From: MGIIa-L3 sp11892u
GTDB taxonomy: Archaea; Thermoplasmatota; Poseidoniia; Poseidoniales; Poseidoniaceae
Assembly (NCBI GenBank): GCA_965659685.1
Contig: CBFHXB010000006.1
Span: forward strand, 1 to 64,000
Length of the DNA stretch: 64,000 nt
Direction: 5' to 3'
Shown here in pieces: positions 1-9,130 of this stretch (positions are counted from its first letter, which is position 1; every line of letters begins with the position of its first letter). The notes under the pieces were generated by a model, which was given only the letters and a program-made list of their open reading frames with translations, was not told the origin of the DNA and did not search any database. The translations under genes and the position numbers were made by a program.

Positions 1-742
1 GCATAGTCGCTTTCCATGTTCTGTGTAGGTGGGAGACGTTGATCCCAGGGACGCCAGTCCCTGGGGGAGTTGAAAGAAGAGACACCACCCTTGGAAGGTA
101 ACTATGCTAACTGTTGATCAGGACACCGATTGGTGGGCAGTTTGGGTGGGGCGCCACGCGCTCGAAAACCTAACAAGCGTGCCCAATGGTCAGCTTAGGT
201 GGTTCAGCACTCCACCGACAACTGTAAGGGGAAAAGCTGGCTTGACGTGGATCCGCACAATAAGGATCGACGATGCGAAAGCAGGGCCTAACGAACCTAC
301 CAGCCTTATTTCTGAGGGCGGTAGATAACAGAAAAGTTACCTANNNNNNNNNNCTTCGATGTCGTCTCTTCCTATCCTGGGTCTGCAGCAGGACCCAAGG
401 GTGGGGTTGTTCGCCCATTAAAAGGGATCGTGAGATGGGTTTAGACCGTCGTGAGACAGGTTTGTTGCTTGGTGGTAGAATCGCTCGGTGTTTGATGGAA
501 GGGGTCCTTTAGTACGAGAGGAACGAGGACTCGGGGCCACTAGTTTACCAGTTGTCTGACAAGGCAAAGCTGGGTAGCCACGCCCTGAGGGATAAGAGCT
601 GAAAGCATCTAAGCTCGAAGCCCGCCCAAAGACGAGACACCATAGAACACTCGTAGAAGACGAGTTTGATAGACTGCGGATGTAAGTACGAAGCTTCGGC
701 GACGTATTCAGTCCAGCAGCACTAATCGTTCGAGCATCTTTT
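1..742 (+). rRNA. 23S ribosomal RNA, 3' part
   Basis: Large-subunit rRNA whose 5' part lies outside the window. Domain V and VI landmarks are readable, including the sarcin-ricin loop AGTACGAGAGGAAC near 511-524 and the terminal GCACTAAT stretch near 719-726. The 3' end is placed about 15-20 bases after that by analogy with other 23S genes, so it is uncertain by roughly ten bases. A run of ten Ns at 344-353 interrupts it. The 5S gene follows after about 100 bases with no tRNA between. Confidence 0.95.
344..353. other. assembly gap inside 23S rRNA
   Basis: Ten Ns stand between AAAAGTTACCTA and CTTCGATGTCGTCTC. In every 23S rRNA these are separated by the conserved peptidyl-transferase stretch (GGGATAACAGGCTGAT to GGTTTGGCACCTCGATGTC), about 50-60 bases. 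The gap is therefore a placeholder, not the true length, and the missing core is almost certainly an assembly break in a universally conserved region. Confidence 0.9.
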
Positions 743-840
743 TCAGTGCACTTGCATCGCGAGTGCCCTTCATCGACGAGTTCATGCCAATGCTCCCAGC
801 GTGTATACGCTGCGTCCGATCCAATTCGAAAGGAGACGGG

Positions 841-958
841 TGCACGGTCATAGCGTAGGTGTTTACCCGGTCCCATTCCGAACCCGGAAGTCAAGCCCTA
901 CTGCGTCATTCCTGGTACTGTGGTACGAGAGTCCACGGGAACGGGTGTCACTGTGCCC
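841..958 (+). rRNA. 5S ribosomal RNA
   Basis: Typical archaeal 5S sequence. GCACGG near 842-847 pairs with CTGTGC near 951-956 to close the molecule, and the internal CCCATTCCGAACCCGGAAGT block (loop B/C region) is intact. It follows the 23S gene on the same strand, so the two are probably one transcript. A pyrimidine-rich stretch (CTCTCCTTTCCTCC) follows and may act as a terminator. Confidence 0.95.
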
Positions 959-1030
959 CTCTCCTTTCCTCCTCATCCCCGAACCAATTCACCGTGAGCG
1001 AAAGCGAGGTCAAGGTTCAATTGAGAGCGT

Positions 1031-1037
1031 CAGGAGG
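1031..1037 (+). promoter_or_regulatory. strong Shine-Dalgarno site of aIF6
   Basis: CAGGAGG seven bases before the ATG at 1045. It fixes the aIF6 start and shows that this organism uses Shine-Dalgarno initiation for at least some genes. Confidence 0.75.
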
Positions 1038-1044
1038 CCATGAC

Positions 1045-1707
1045 ATGACGATCGCCACCACTGACCTCCTTGGCTCCGACCAAGTCGGGGTCTACCTTGC
1101 TCGTGTGGGCAACGTCCTGTTCCATCCGCTGGAACTCGAACCCACCTCCATCGACATCCTTGACGCGACCCTTGGCCTCGAGCGATGCCCGATTTCCATC
1201 GGTGGTTCCAACCTCATCGGTGCCCTGCTCGCGGGCAACTCACGCGGCATGGCCGTGGCCGACATCGTTTCGGAACGGGACATCGAGACCCTCACCTCGT
1301 ACGGTGACGTCGTGGTCATGGAAGGCGGTGTGAACACCGCTGGAAACCTGATGGTCGCCAATGAACGAGGGGCGGTCGTGTCCCCCTCCATTCCCCGAGA
1401 TGGCCTCGAAGTGTTGGCCGACGTTCTCCATGTGGACGTGGCCGCCACCACGGTCGCCGGTCAAGACGTCGTCGGTTCCCTGGCCATTTGCAACGCTCAA
1501 GGGGTCCTGCTCCATCCTGACGTGACGGCCGAGGAGGTTGAAGTCATTCAAACCGTCCTTGGCGTCGATCCTATGGTCGGTACCGTGGCCTTTGGTTCGC
1601 CTTACGTCGGCGCTGGAGCGTGCGCATCCGACACCGGTGCCGTGGCGGGTCAAGCGACCACCGGTCCAGAGTTGAACAGGCTTGAGGATGCGTTGGGTCT
1701 CATCTGA
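1045..1707 (+). CDS. eif6: translation initiation factor aIF6
   Basis: Ribosome anti-association factor that binds the 50S subunit and blocks premature joining with 30S. The 220 residues match the full length of archaeal aIF6 and show the pseudo-repeats of the pentein fold (for example SIGGSNLIGALLAGN and VVMEGGVNTAGNLMVAN). The ATG at 1045 is chosen because CAGGAGG at 1031-1037 lies seven bases upstream; an upstream in-frame GTG at 859 falls inside the 5S gene. It sits directly behind the rRNA genes, an apt place for a ribosome factor, and is followed by purC after 46 bases. Confidence 0.93.
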   Translation: MTIATTDLLGSDQVGVYLARVGNVLFHPLELEPTSIDILDATLGLERCPISIGGSNLIGALLAGNSRGMAVADIVSERDIETLTSYGDVVVMEGGVNTAGNLMVANERGAVVSPSIPRDGLEVLADVLHVDVAATTVAGQDVVGSLAICNAQGVLLHPDVTAEEVEVIQTVLGVDPMVGTVAFGSPYVGAGACASDTGAVAGQATTGPELNRLEDALGLI

Positions 1708-1753
1708 TGCCCGCCGCGAAGGTTGAAGAGCCGCTGTCTTCGACCATATCAAC

Positions 1754-2659
1754 ATGGGCGAAATGCTGTATCAGGGCAAAGTGAAGCAGGTCTGGAGCAC
1801 GGACGATCCGGACCTTCTTGAATTCCGATTCACCAACCAAATCTCCGTGTTTGACCAAATCATTCCATCGCTGATTCCCCGAAAAGGCGAGACACTGAAC
1901 CGTACCACAGCGCATTGGTTCAAACTCGTCGAAGAAGCCGGGATCTGTGGTACCCATTTGGTTGAAGTCAATGCACCCGACCGTTGCCTTGTCCGCAAGG
2001 TCGAGGTCATCAAGGAACCTGGCATGGTCCCTCGCGATGCAGAATGGGTGTTCGTTCCACTCGAATTCATTATCCGTCATTACCTCGCAGGCTCGGCGTG
2101 GCGACGCTTCCAGCGTGGCGACATTGACCCTGCGGTATTGGGCATTGAGGGCGAAGCCACCTACGGCATGAAACTCCCCAATCCCTTGGTTGAAGTCACC
2201 ACGAAGTTCGAAGCCTACGACCGCTTTGTTGACCGGGAGGAGGCTTTGGCCATCTCCAACATCACCGAAGAGGAATTCGACAACATCGTGCGCGCCGCAC
2301 TGGCCGTTGACGAGATCATCGAAACCGAGGCCGCCAAGAACGGCCTGATTCACGTTGACGGAAAGAAGGAATTCGCCCTCGGACCAGGCCGGAAGGTCGT
2401 CCTTGTGGACACCTTTGGGACCCTTGACGAAGACCGATGGTGGGACGCAGCTGCTTACGCTGAAGGCGAGTGCGTGGAGCTTTCGAAGGAATTCGTTCGT
2501 CAGCATTACGTCGACAGCGGTCATCAAGCCGCCCTTCAGGAGGCCCGTGACACCGGGGCGACCGACCCACCCATCCCCGCTCTGCCTCAATCCGTCATCG
2601 ACGAAACCGCTGCGCTGTACGCCTCGATGTACGAGCGGTTGACTTCAGGAACGTTCTGA
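1754..2659 (+). CDS. purC: SAICAR synthetase
   Basis: Phosphoribosylaminoimidazole-succinocarboxamide synthase, which joins aspartate to CAIR with ATP in purine biosynthesis. The protein opens with the family pattern YQGKVKQVW, then SVFDQIIPSLIPRKGETLN (VFD..KG..L), GSAWRRF, TTKFEAYDRFVD and LVDTFGTLDEDRWWD near the C-terminus. At 301 residues it is close to the longer SAICAR synthetases. The ATG at 1754 begins 46 bases after aIF6, so co-transcription is possible. Confidence 0.93.
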   Translation: MGEMLYQGKVKQVWSTDDPDLLEFRFTNQISVFDQIIPSLIPRKGETLNRTTAHWFKLVEEAGICGTHLVEVNAPDRCLVRKVEVIKEPGMVPRDAEWVFVPLEFIIRHYLAGSAWRRFQRGDIDPAVLGIEGEATYGMKLPNPLVEVTTKFEAYDRFVDREEALAISNITEEEFDNIVRAALAVDEIIETEAAKNGLIHVDGKKEFALGPGRKVVLVDTFGTLDEDRWWDAAAYAEGECVELSKEFVRQHYVDSGHQAALQEARDTGATDPPIPALPQSVIDETAALYASMYERLTSGTF

Positions 2660-2662
2660 GCC

Positions 2663-3304
2663 TCACGCGTGGCTCCGGTGGAGCAAACCCACGCCACGGC
2701 GCTCTGCTCCTCGGAGCATGGCCGCCAGATGCTTGACCGCATCCCTCAATCCACCGTCAAGCGGCTCATCGCCGGCCACGGTCCATCCCCGGCCCATCAG
2801 CGCCACCCTGAGGTCTTTGACCTCTGCAGCATCGAGCCAACCGTGCAAACGCAACCCGCCTGGACCTTCTGATGACGTCGGATGGTCGAGGTCGATGCCC
2901 TCCGAGATTTTGGTCACCAAGGCCATGAGGTCCTCAAAGGCATCCTCGTGGCCTCGCGTTGGTCGCATCCAATTCTGCAGGTACGTCAACAGTGAGCCGT
3001 CGCCGGAGGGAAAGCGACCAAAGCGTTCAGTGTGCCGGTCATCGGCGACCTCGAGGCGTGTTCCGTCCTCGCGTCGTTCCAATCCGAGCAAGAAGGCCAG
3101 CGTTGCATCGTCCACCTCAACATCCCCCCGAGTTTTCGCGTCGGAACCCTTGCCCAGCCGGTGTGCTCGTTCAGGGTCCAGGGCCACAACTTCAGACCAA
3201 AGTTCGGGGGATTCGGGCGCGAGGTTGGCCTCCAACACGGCACCGATCAGGTCACCTCGGATCGGATCCAACGTATGGAACGGAGCGGTGTTCGCAGTGT
3301 CCAT
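2663..3304 (-). CDS. uncharacterised soluble protein
   Basis: No family is recognised. The 213-residue product has no signal peptide or membrane segment and is acidic in its first half, with a conserved-looking LLTYLQNWMRPTRGHEDAF stretch in the middle and a glycine-rich LDGGLRDAVKHLAAMLRGAE end. An in-frame GTG at 3319 would add five residues; the ATG is preferred but not proven. It lies 35 bases downstream of the giant surface-protein gene on the same strand and ends 3 bases from purC, converging with it. Base use looks like its neighbours. Confidence 0.6.
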   Translation of the reverse strand: MDTANTAPFHTLDPIRGDLIGAVLEANLAPESPELWSEVVALDPERAHRLGKGSDAKTRGDVEVDDATLAFLLGLERREDGTRLEVADDRHTERFGRFPSGDGSLLTYLQNWMRPTRGHEDAFEDLMALVTKISEGIDLDHPTSSEGPGGLRLHGWLDAAEVKDLRVALMGRGWTVAGDEPLDGGLRDAVKHLAAMLRGAERRGVGLLHRSHA

Positions 3305-3339
3305 GGCGGCCCGACCCACCTTTGGGTCAAGACCCTTCC

Positions 3340-6300
3340 TCAGTCCTTGAAGAACCGTGACATGCGTTCTTCCAAGGTCGGTTGTGGTGCATCTGGGTCC
3401 CCGTCGAGTTCGCGTCGCAACATGGCCAGCCTTCCAGACGCTCCGTCTTCTTCCACCAACTCCTCTTCCTGGATCGGTTCATCCTCAGGTACGGGAGGTT
3501 CAGATGTCGGTTCTTCGATCATGCTGACCACGGGTTCGGAGGGTGTGGTCTCAGGCGGAACGGTCGGTTCGGTCCCTTCAACGGGCGCAGCCGACTTCTT
3601 GGGTTGGGGTTGCCCATTGCGCTCGGGTTTCGGGCCTTGGCTGGGCAGGAGGAAACGTCCCCCAACACCAACCACGAGCAACGCGGCCAGCGCCCAGAGC
3701 CATCCCTGTGGACCGAGGTCGAGCGGGCTTGGTCCACGATAGATGGCCGTTGCTGCATCGTCTTCCATGTTGTCGTCCACGTCGAACGGCACGTCACAAC
3801 GGACTTCGGCCGTGATCAGCGCATCCTCTGCGAATCTAAGGTCGGACAGGTCCACCCTGAGGCTTGGAGCAAAGGCTCCGGTGACGTCAAGCAGAATGGA
3901 TTTGGACACGCTCCCGTCGCTGAAGGTCAGTATGCAACTCGTGTCGCCAAGGATGCTTACGCCTTGACGTCGCACACCAACGGTGGCTTCACCGTCTTCG
4001 ATGCCGAAGGTTTCGATTCCCAGGTTCCACCCCGCGGCGCGTGAGGTGGCCTGCCATGAACGGGTGTCGACCACAAGGCCACGGCCGTCATGAACGGACA
4101 AGGTCACGTCCACGCGGCCGGGTGAAGGAGTCCATGACGAAGCGTTGATGCTCCATGAGGTGGTTCCGTTGTCGGTCAGCATGATGCTGCTATGGGACAG
4201 CGGAACCGAGAGGCCTTCGGCGGTCGTTGCGGACCACGTGACTTGTTCTACGACGCTGCTGCTCCCTTCGCAAAGCCACATGCTTGCGTCGTAGGGGGAC
4301 GTGCCGAATCCCTGCGGGGCTGCCGTGGCAGAGCAACGCACGTCGACGTTGGATGGGGGCTTGCCGACTTGATGCAGCCGTAGCCCTTCGTCGCCGATGC
4401 TGATGCCATCGACCCCTTCAGTGAGCGTGTGCAAGACCGTTGAGCCATCGGTCAGGAAAACGCTGGCCGTTCCTCCTGCCACGCCGACCGCCACTGGGCT
4501 GGAGGCAAAGGCAACGTCGACCTCCCTGACTTCGATGGAAAGGTCCACTGGGTCGAGCCGCGGGTGGGTCACCGTCACGGTCACCAAGCGTCCGGTCCCG
4601 TCCCAATCTGTTGCGGGAACAATGGACATGGGCAGACCTTGCACCTCGCCTGGGGCGAGGACCATGCGGGTCGTCCCTTCCATGGTCCAACCTGTGGGAA
4701 GACCGGTAAGGTTCAGTTCGACGGTGCTCAGGTCGTTGCCGTCATTGCGGATCCACGCGGTCGGCATGCCTCCCTCCTCGCTCACATACCAGACCCCTTC
4801 GACACCGTGGCTGATGGCAGGTTCAGCCGTCATTCGAACCGGGATTTGGTGCTGGCTCGAGCCCGAACCGTCGCCGTTTGAGATCCTAAGGTTCAATGTG
4901 CCCACGTCGCCTGCTTCGGTGCCGTTTGGTGGAATCACGTTGAGGGTCACGCTTGCTGGACTGAAGGGCTGGACATGCGTGCCGTTTGCAGGGAGGGTCA
5001 CCGGCCATCCTTCCGCCACTTTCGCAAACCATGGGTCTTGGATGCTGTTGCCAAGGTGCAGGAGCGGTACGGTGATGTTCCCGCCTCCCGGTGGGACCAC
5101 CAAGTCGACGCCGGTGAGGTTGACCTCCCACCCTGAGGAGCGTGCGACGACCATGGCATGGGACAAGTTGGTGAGCACCTCATCGTTCCACATCGCCTCA
5201 ATGTGCAGCTCCACCACGGTGCCGTTCCACGCATCTGCAGGGACGTTCACCGAGGTTTGTACGGTGGTGGTTGCACCCACCGCCACAAGGTCGCTTTCGA
5301 TCACGGTTTCCGGCCAAGCGCTGGTGTCGCCTTCCACCGGGTGAACCACATGCCGGACGCGGAGGGAGAAGTTGTCGAGGGCGTTTCCGAGGTTCACCGC
5401 GGTGACGTTCAGATCCAGTACGGTGGCCGGCAGGACACTGGAGGGCAGCGCACTGGTGTTGAGGGACCACGAGCGGTCCGGGGCAGCTGCAATGGGTACC
5501 AGCACGCTGTGCGTGGCGCTGCTGTTTTGCAACGAGGTGGCGGTAAGCCTCAGTCCAAACGGCTCCATTGCAGGCACGTCACCGTCGACGAGCACCGACA
5601 TGGTCACGAAGGAGGATCCACCTTGAGCCACCGTTTTGGTGGGCGTAGGGGTGGACCAGGTGACGTTCCCCGCATCGGGGGCTGGTTCGAGGCTTGCGGT
5701 GAAGGCGAAGGTGTCCTGGTCGTTGCCTGCGTTGCTGAGTCGAACGGTCATGTCCAGCGGTTGTTCGACTTCAAGCACGGTCACCTCGGCGTTGCTGCTT
5801 GGGCTGACCAAGGTGAGCGCCACGTCGTTTCGTTGCAAGACATGCAGACTCAGGGGGACGTCCGCTGCGCTGACGTGGTCCGTTGAAAGTGCCCAAGCAT
5901 GGCGTTGAGGGGGCGCGTTGGCTGGCATGCTGATTTTGAGCACGAAACTTGCGTCTGCATTCGGAATGCCGGTCAGCACCAAGGAGGTCGCGTTGATGGA
6001 AGCACCTTCGGCTTCAATCGTCCACGTGCTGGGCAAGGCCGCCAAGGCCGTGCTGTTCCACACCATCTCGCCTGAGCTTGGAAGCACGGTGTGAACGGTG
6101 TACTCCACCGAGGCGTTTGGGAAGGTTCGATGGTGAGGCGGCTCAACCGTGGTTCTGCTGGCATGAAACTCCACTTGGAGGATTTCGCACAATTCGTCCT
6201 CGCCTTCGCCAATGCACACGGTGAGGTCGACGGTGATCGATTGTCCGTAGCTGGTACCCGAAGGGACGTCGACGCTGGCACGGAGCATTCTGAATTCGTC

Positions 6301-8916
6301 GGGTTGCAAGGTCAGTGTGTACTGTTCCTGTCCTTGCAGGTTTTCCACCCTTGGTGCACCCCATGTGCTCGTCGACCAGTCGATGGACGTGGTGGTCTCA
6401 AGGGCATTTCCAAGGTTCTCGATGGAGAACCATGCACTCGCTGCTTGACCCGGACGTCCGTGACCGGTCGTGGTGGCGGTACCGTCGGGCCCCTCCATGT
6501 CGAGCCCACGTGTCCTCAACACTTCGACGGGAACGCGGACGGTTGCGTTGGCCGTGGGGTCGTTGATCTCTTCCACGGTGACGTCAAACCACCCCTCTTC
6601 GTCCCCAAGCGCCGTGCCGGGGACCGAAACGTCCCATGCCAACGTGGCGACTCCTCCGGAGGCAAGGGTCACCTGATTGGAGGACGCTGCGAGGGATAAC
6701 GACCACCCTTGTGGAAGGTCCTCCGTGGTCCAAGCGGCTTGCCACGTCCCTTCCCGCGTTCCAATGGATGTCACGTCCACCTCGACCCGTTCAACGGTGC
6801 CTGGGGTGATTTCCGGTGCATCCACTGGCCCGGTGAGGTCCACGGCATACGGGCGGCGAACTTCGAGGGAAGCGATCGCCTCGTTGTTGTCTTCTCTCGC
6901 TTCCGTGATGTTGTTGTTCGGGTCCAAGATCAAGCGGAATTCGCTCGTCCCAAGCGCGGCCGTCAGGCCGATGGAGAAGGAAGCCGTGGTTCCTTCACCG
7001 CTTGGGTCAATGGGCTCCAAGTCGTCGATACGATGGCGCGAGATCACTTGGCCGTCTTTGATCAACACCGCATCCACGTTGTCCTCAGCTGCTTCGGTGC
7101 CGACGTTTTCGAAGCGTGCGGAGACGGTGTACGGTTCACCCGGGTCTGGGTCTCCGGGTGTAAAGAGCAGGGCGCGTCCATCGGACAAGACCTCGAGGTC
7201 AGCCTGGCGCTGGGACACGAGCATGTCGCCGATGAGGACGTCCAGATGTCCGTCACCGTCCATGTCGGCCGCTGCCGGAGCGGCCCACGTGCGGTGAGGA
7301 AGGGAGACCGGGTCTTCCCACGGCGTGGACACGTCGGTCGGAGCACCGGTTTCGCCGTCAAAGCAATGCAGGCGGCGGCCGAAGGCAACCAGCAACTCGG
7401 CAGGGCCATCGCCGTCGACGTCCAGCCAAAGCGGTGGAGCGACGGCGATCTCGTCGTTGTCCGTTCCGCTCCCACGCTCCATGGTTCGGCTCCATTCCTT
7501 GACGGGCGGATCGTCGCTGATGTCATGGCAACCTGCCATGCCTTGGCGGTTGAAACTCGTGGCCGATGAGGAATACCATGTGACCCAGCAGAGTCGGTCA
7601 TGGATGCCGTCACCGTCGGTGTCTACGGGCAAGGGAGGAGCATCCGCGTAGCCGTTTGGAGCACGGAAGGAGAAAATCTCAGTGGTCGACGTCAATTCCA
7701 TGGCCACGAATCGGGCACCGCTTCCCGAGGTGCGGCCGTTCGGGTCGGTCGGAACGGTCAGGATCACTTCGGGTTCTGCGTCGGCGTCGAGTTGGACGAT
7801 GACCGGTCCGGGAAGGCGCAACCTCGGTGCGTCTTGGTCCGAGTCCGTGCCTGGAATCGGTGCGCGTTCCCAATCCAATGCACCGCTGGCTCCGTCCGCC
7901 TTCCATGCCCACATGGCGCCGCTGGAGGCATCGATGGTCGTCACGACCACGTCCACGTTTGAGGCGTCGATGCGTACGGCGGCGGGGTCGGATGGATGTG
8001 TACCACGGTCGAGGGAGACTTCCCACAATGGAGCGCTTGGCGATGCTCCCCCGAGGGGCAAGGCCAACAACGCCGGATCGTCGGTCGATTCATCGACCAC
8101 GGCCAACACGAGGTCCATGGTGCCGTCGAGGTCAACGTCGTCGAGAAGCGGTTGGGTCACGGGCCGATGGCCTGTTTGTGACGACGGCAGGTGAGGTGCG
8201 GGGGCACTCAGGCTGTAATCAGAATCCGACCACGTCCACAAGCGCTCGTTGCTGTGCCCGGTTCGCACCCAGCCGGACCCGTCGCATTCCAATTCAGGTG
8301 ACCATGCTTGGACGTCGAGTCCACTGGAGGTGTCCTTGCTGACGACGATTTCTACGTCCCCGTCCCCGTCTAGGTCGGAGACCACGGGGGTGGAACGAAT
8401 GGTCTCAGAGGCACCCAAGTCGACCTCCCACGCGATTTTTGCATCGTCACCGGTGACCAACCGCATGGTGTGGTCTGTGCCGTCGTTGGAATCGATGATG
8501 AGGGCGAACAAGTCGCCTTCCGCGCACCTGCTGGTGGCGTCAGCGGCCCGTTGAATGTTGGCCGAGAGATCGAGGATGAGGCTGCCGTAGGTTGTGCTGC
8601 CTCCTTGTTCGCTTGCGACCCAATTGACGACCGGGTCGTCGATGGTCCCGAGGATGCTGACGTTGCTCACGGCTCCTATCCCTGGGCCTCCGCCCGGTGC
8701 ATGGTCGGGCATGCTGCCGTTTTTGTTGGCTGAGCGCATGAATTGAGGCCATGGCTGGTCCGGCGCAGATGCCCCATCACCGGCCGGGAATGGCGTTGGC
8801 GTGTCGGGCAGCTGAGGAGGTTGCACGAGCCCGATGGCCAAGGGCAAAAGGAAGGTCAGCAGCAGCCCGATGGCCACCCCCTTTCCGTTCCCTGACGGCC
8901 GAAGGACACTCTCCAT
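3340..8916 (-). CDS. giant membrane-anchored surface protein (propeller plus CARDB/Ig-like repeats)
   Basis: This 1858-residue protein starts with a hydrophobic export segment (about residues 14-33), followed by a region with VCBS/FG-GAP-like calcium loops (DLDGDGDVEIVV, DVDLDGTMDLVLA, DTDGDGIHDRLC, DVDGDGPAELLVAF, DMDGDGHLDVLIG) that suggests a beta-propeller up to about residue 580. A CARDB-like domain follows (DNVDAVLIKDGQVISRH, ITEAREDNNEAIASLEV), then about 1100 residues of serine/threonine/valine-rich Ig-like repeats. Near residues 1739-1758 there is one transmembrane helix (WLWALAALLVVGVGG), then a proline/glutamate-rich cytoplasmic tail ending in MSRFFKD. The topology is mostly outside with a C-terminal anchor. 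Adhesion or substrate-binding is a guess. An upstream TTG precedes the ATG by one codon. Confidence 0.8.
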   Translation of the reverse strand: MESVLRPSGNGKGVAIGLLLTFLLPLAIGLVQPPQLPDTPTPFPAGDGASAPDQPWPQFMRSANKNGSMPDHAPGGGPGIGAVSNVSILGTIDDPVVNWVASEQGGSTTYGSLILDLSANIQRAADATSRCAEGDLFALIIDSNDGTDHTMRLVTGDDAKIAWEVDLGASETIRSTPVVSDLDGDGDVEIVVSKDTSSGLDVQAWSPELECDGSGWVRTGHSNERLWTWSDSDYSLSAPAPHLPSSQTGHRPVTQPLLDDVDLDGTMDLVLAVVDESTDDPALLALPLGGASPSAPLWEVSLDRGTHPSDPAAVRIDASNVDVVVTTIDASSGAMWAWKADGASGALDWERAPIPGTDSDQDAPRLRLPGPVIVQLDADAEPEVILTVPTDPNGRTSGSGARFVAMELTSTTEIFSFRAPNGYADAPPLPVDTDGDGIHDRLCWVTWYSSSATSFNRQGMAGCHDISDDPPVKEWSRTMERGSGTDNDEIAVAPPLWLDVDGDGPAELLVAFGRRLHCFDGETGAPTDVSTPWEDPVSLPHRTWAAPAAADMDGDGHLDVLIGDMLVSQRQADLEVLSDGRALLFTPGDPDPGEPYTVSARFENVGTEAAEDNVDAVLIKDGQVISRHRIDDLEPIDPSGEGTTASFSIGLTAALGTSEFRLILDPNNNITEAREDNNEAIASLEVRRPYAVDLTGPVDAPEITPGTVERVEVDVTSIGTREGTWQAAWTTEDLPQGWSLSLAASSNQVTLASGGVATLAWDVSVPGTALGDEEGWFDVTVEEINDPTANATVRVPVEVLRTRGLDMEGPDGTATTTGHGRPGQAASAWFSIENLGNALETTTSIDWSTSTWGAPRVENLQGQEQYTLTLQPDEFRMLRASVDVPSGTSYGQSITVDLTVCIGEGEDELCEILQVEFHASRTTVEPPHHRTFPNASVEYTVHTVLPSSGEMVWNSTALAALPSTWTIEAEGASINATSLVLTGIPNADASFVLKISMPANAPPQRHAWALSTDHVSAADVPLSLHVLQRNDVALTLVSPSSNAEVTVLEVEQPLDMTVRLSNAGNDQDTFAFTASLEPAPDAGNVTWSTPTPTKTVAQGGSSFVTMSVLVDGDVPAMEPFGLRLTATSLQNSSATHSVLVPIAAAPDRSWSLNTSALPSSVLPATVLDLNVTAVNLGNALDNFSLRVRHVVHPVEGDTSAWPETVIESDLVAVGATTTVQTSVNVPADAWNGTVVELHIEAMWNDEVLTNLSHAMVVARSSGWEVNLTGVDLVVPPGGGNITVPLLHLGNSIQDPWFAKVAEGWPVTLPANGTHVQPFSPASVTLNVIPPNGTEAGDVGTLNLRISNGDGSGSSQHQIPVRMTAEPAISHGVEGVWYVSEEGGMPTAWIRNDGNDLSTVELNLTGLPTGWTMEGTTRMVLAPGEVQGLPMSIVPATDWDGTGRLVTVTVTHPRLDPVDLSIEVREVDVAFASSPVAVGVAGGTASVFLTDGSTVLHTLTEGVDGISIGDEGLRLHQVGKPPSNVDVRCSATAAPQGFGTSPYDASMWLCEGSSSVVEQVTWSATTAEGLSVPLSHSSIMLTDNGTTSWSINASSWTPSPGRVDVTLSVHDGRGLVVDTRSWQATSRAAGWNLGIETFGIEDGEATVGVRRQGVSILGDTSCILTFSDGSVSKSILLDVTGAFAPSLRVDLSDLRFAEDALITAEVRCDVPFDVDDNMEDDAATAIYRGPSPLDLGPQGWLWALAALLVVGVGGRFLLPSQGPKPERNGQPQPKKSAAPVEGTEPTVPPETTPSEPVVSMIEEPTSEPPVPEDEPIQEEELVEEDGASGRLAMLRRELDGDPDAPQPTLEERMSRFFKD

Positions 8917-8942
8917 CAAGGAGAGTGGGCCGCGTGAGGTTG

Positions 8943-8948
8943 TTATGG
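8943..8948 (-). promoter_or_regulatory. possible TATA element for the giant surface protein
   Basis: On the minus strand CATAAC (in AACCCATAACAACC) lies about 27 bases before the ATG at 8916, the distance expected for a leaderless archaeal transcript. No Shine-Dalgarno site is visible. The match to a TATA box is weak. Confidence 0.35.
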
Positions 8949-9014
8949 GTTTGGTGTGACGGAGCCAAAGAACGAGCGCCTGCGCCCCAAATGCATGCTG
9001 CCGTGACCGTGCGC

Positions 9015-9023
9015 TTCATATAC
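9015..9023 (+). promoter_or_regulatory. TATA box for the rpo7-spt4-eS24-eS27 operon
   Basis: TTCATATAC in the 214-base divergent spacer is the best archaeal box A in this spacer. It would start transcription near 9045-9050, leaving a leader of about 80 bases before rpo7. The leader holds a strong GGGGAGGG site ending eight bases before the ATG. Confidence 0.6.
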
Positions 9024-9130
9024 GGGTTGAAGGACGGCAGGACGACTTCGGTCGCTCCTTCCAGAGGCCTTGCCTGTGACGGACGGAACCGGTTCCCGGC
9101 CCGTGGAGTGACCCGGGGAGGGAACCAGCG

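Noticed and set aside
743..840. tRNA between 23S and 5S
   Set aside because: No cloverleaf can be drawn; only spacer sequence is seen.
859..1044. Upstream GTG extension of aIF6
   Set aside because: It lies inside 5S rRNA and lacks the Shine-Dalgarno site found before 1045.
3032..3742. 236-residue plus-strand frame spanning two minus-strand genes
   Set aside because: Covers the end of the giant protein and the small unknown gene, with no start context and no domain.
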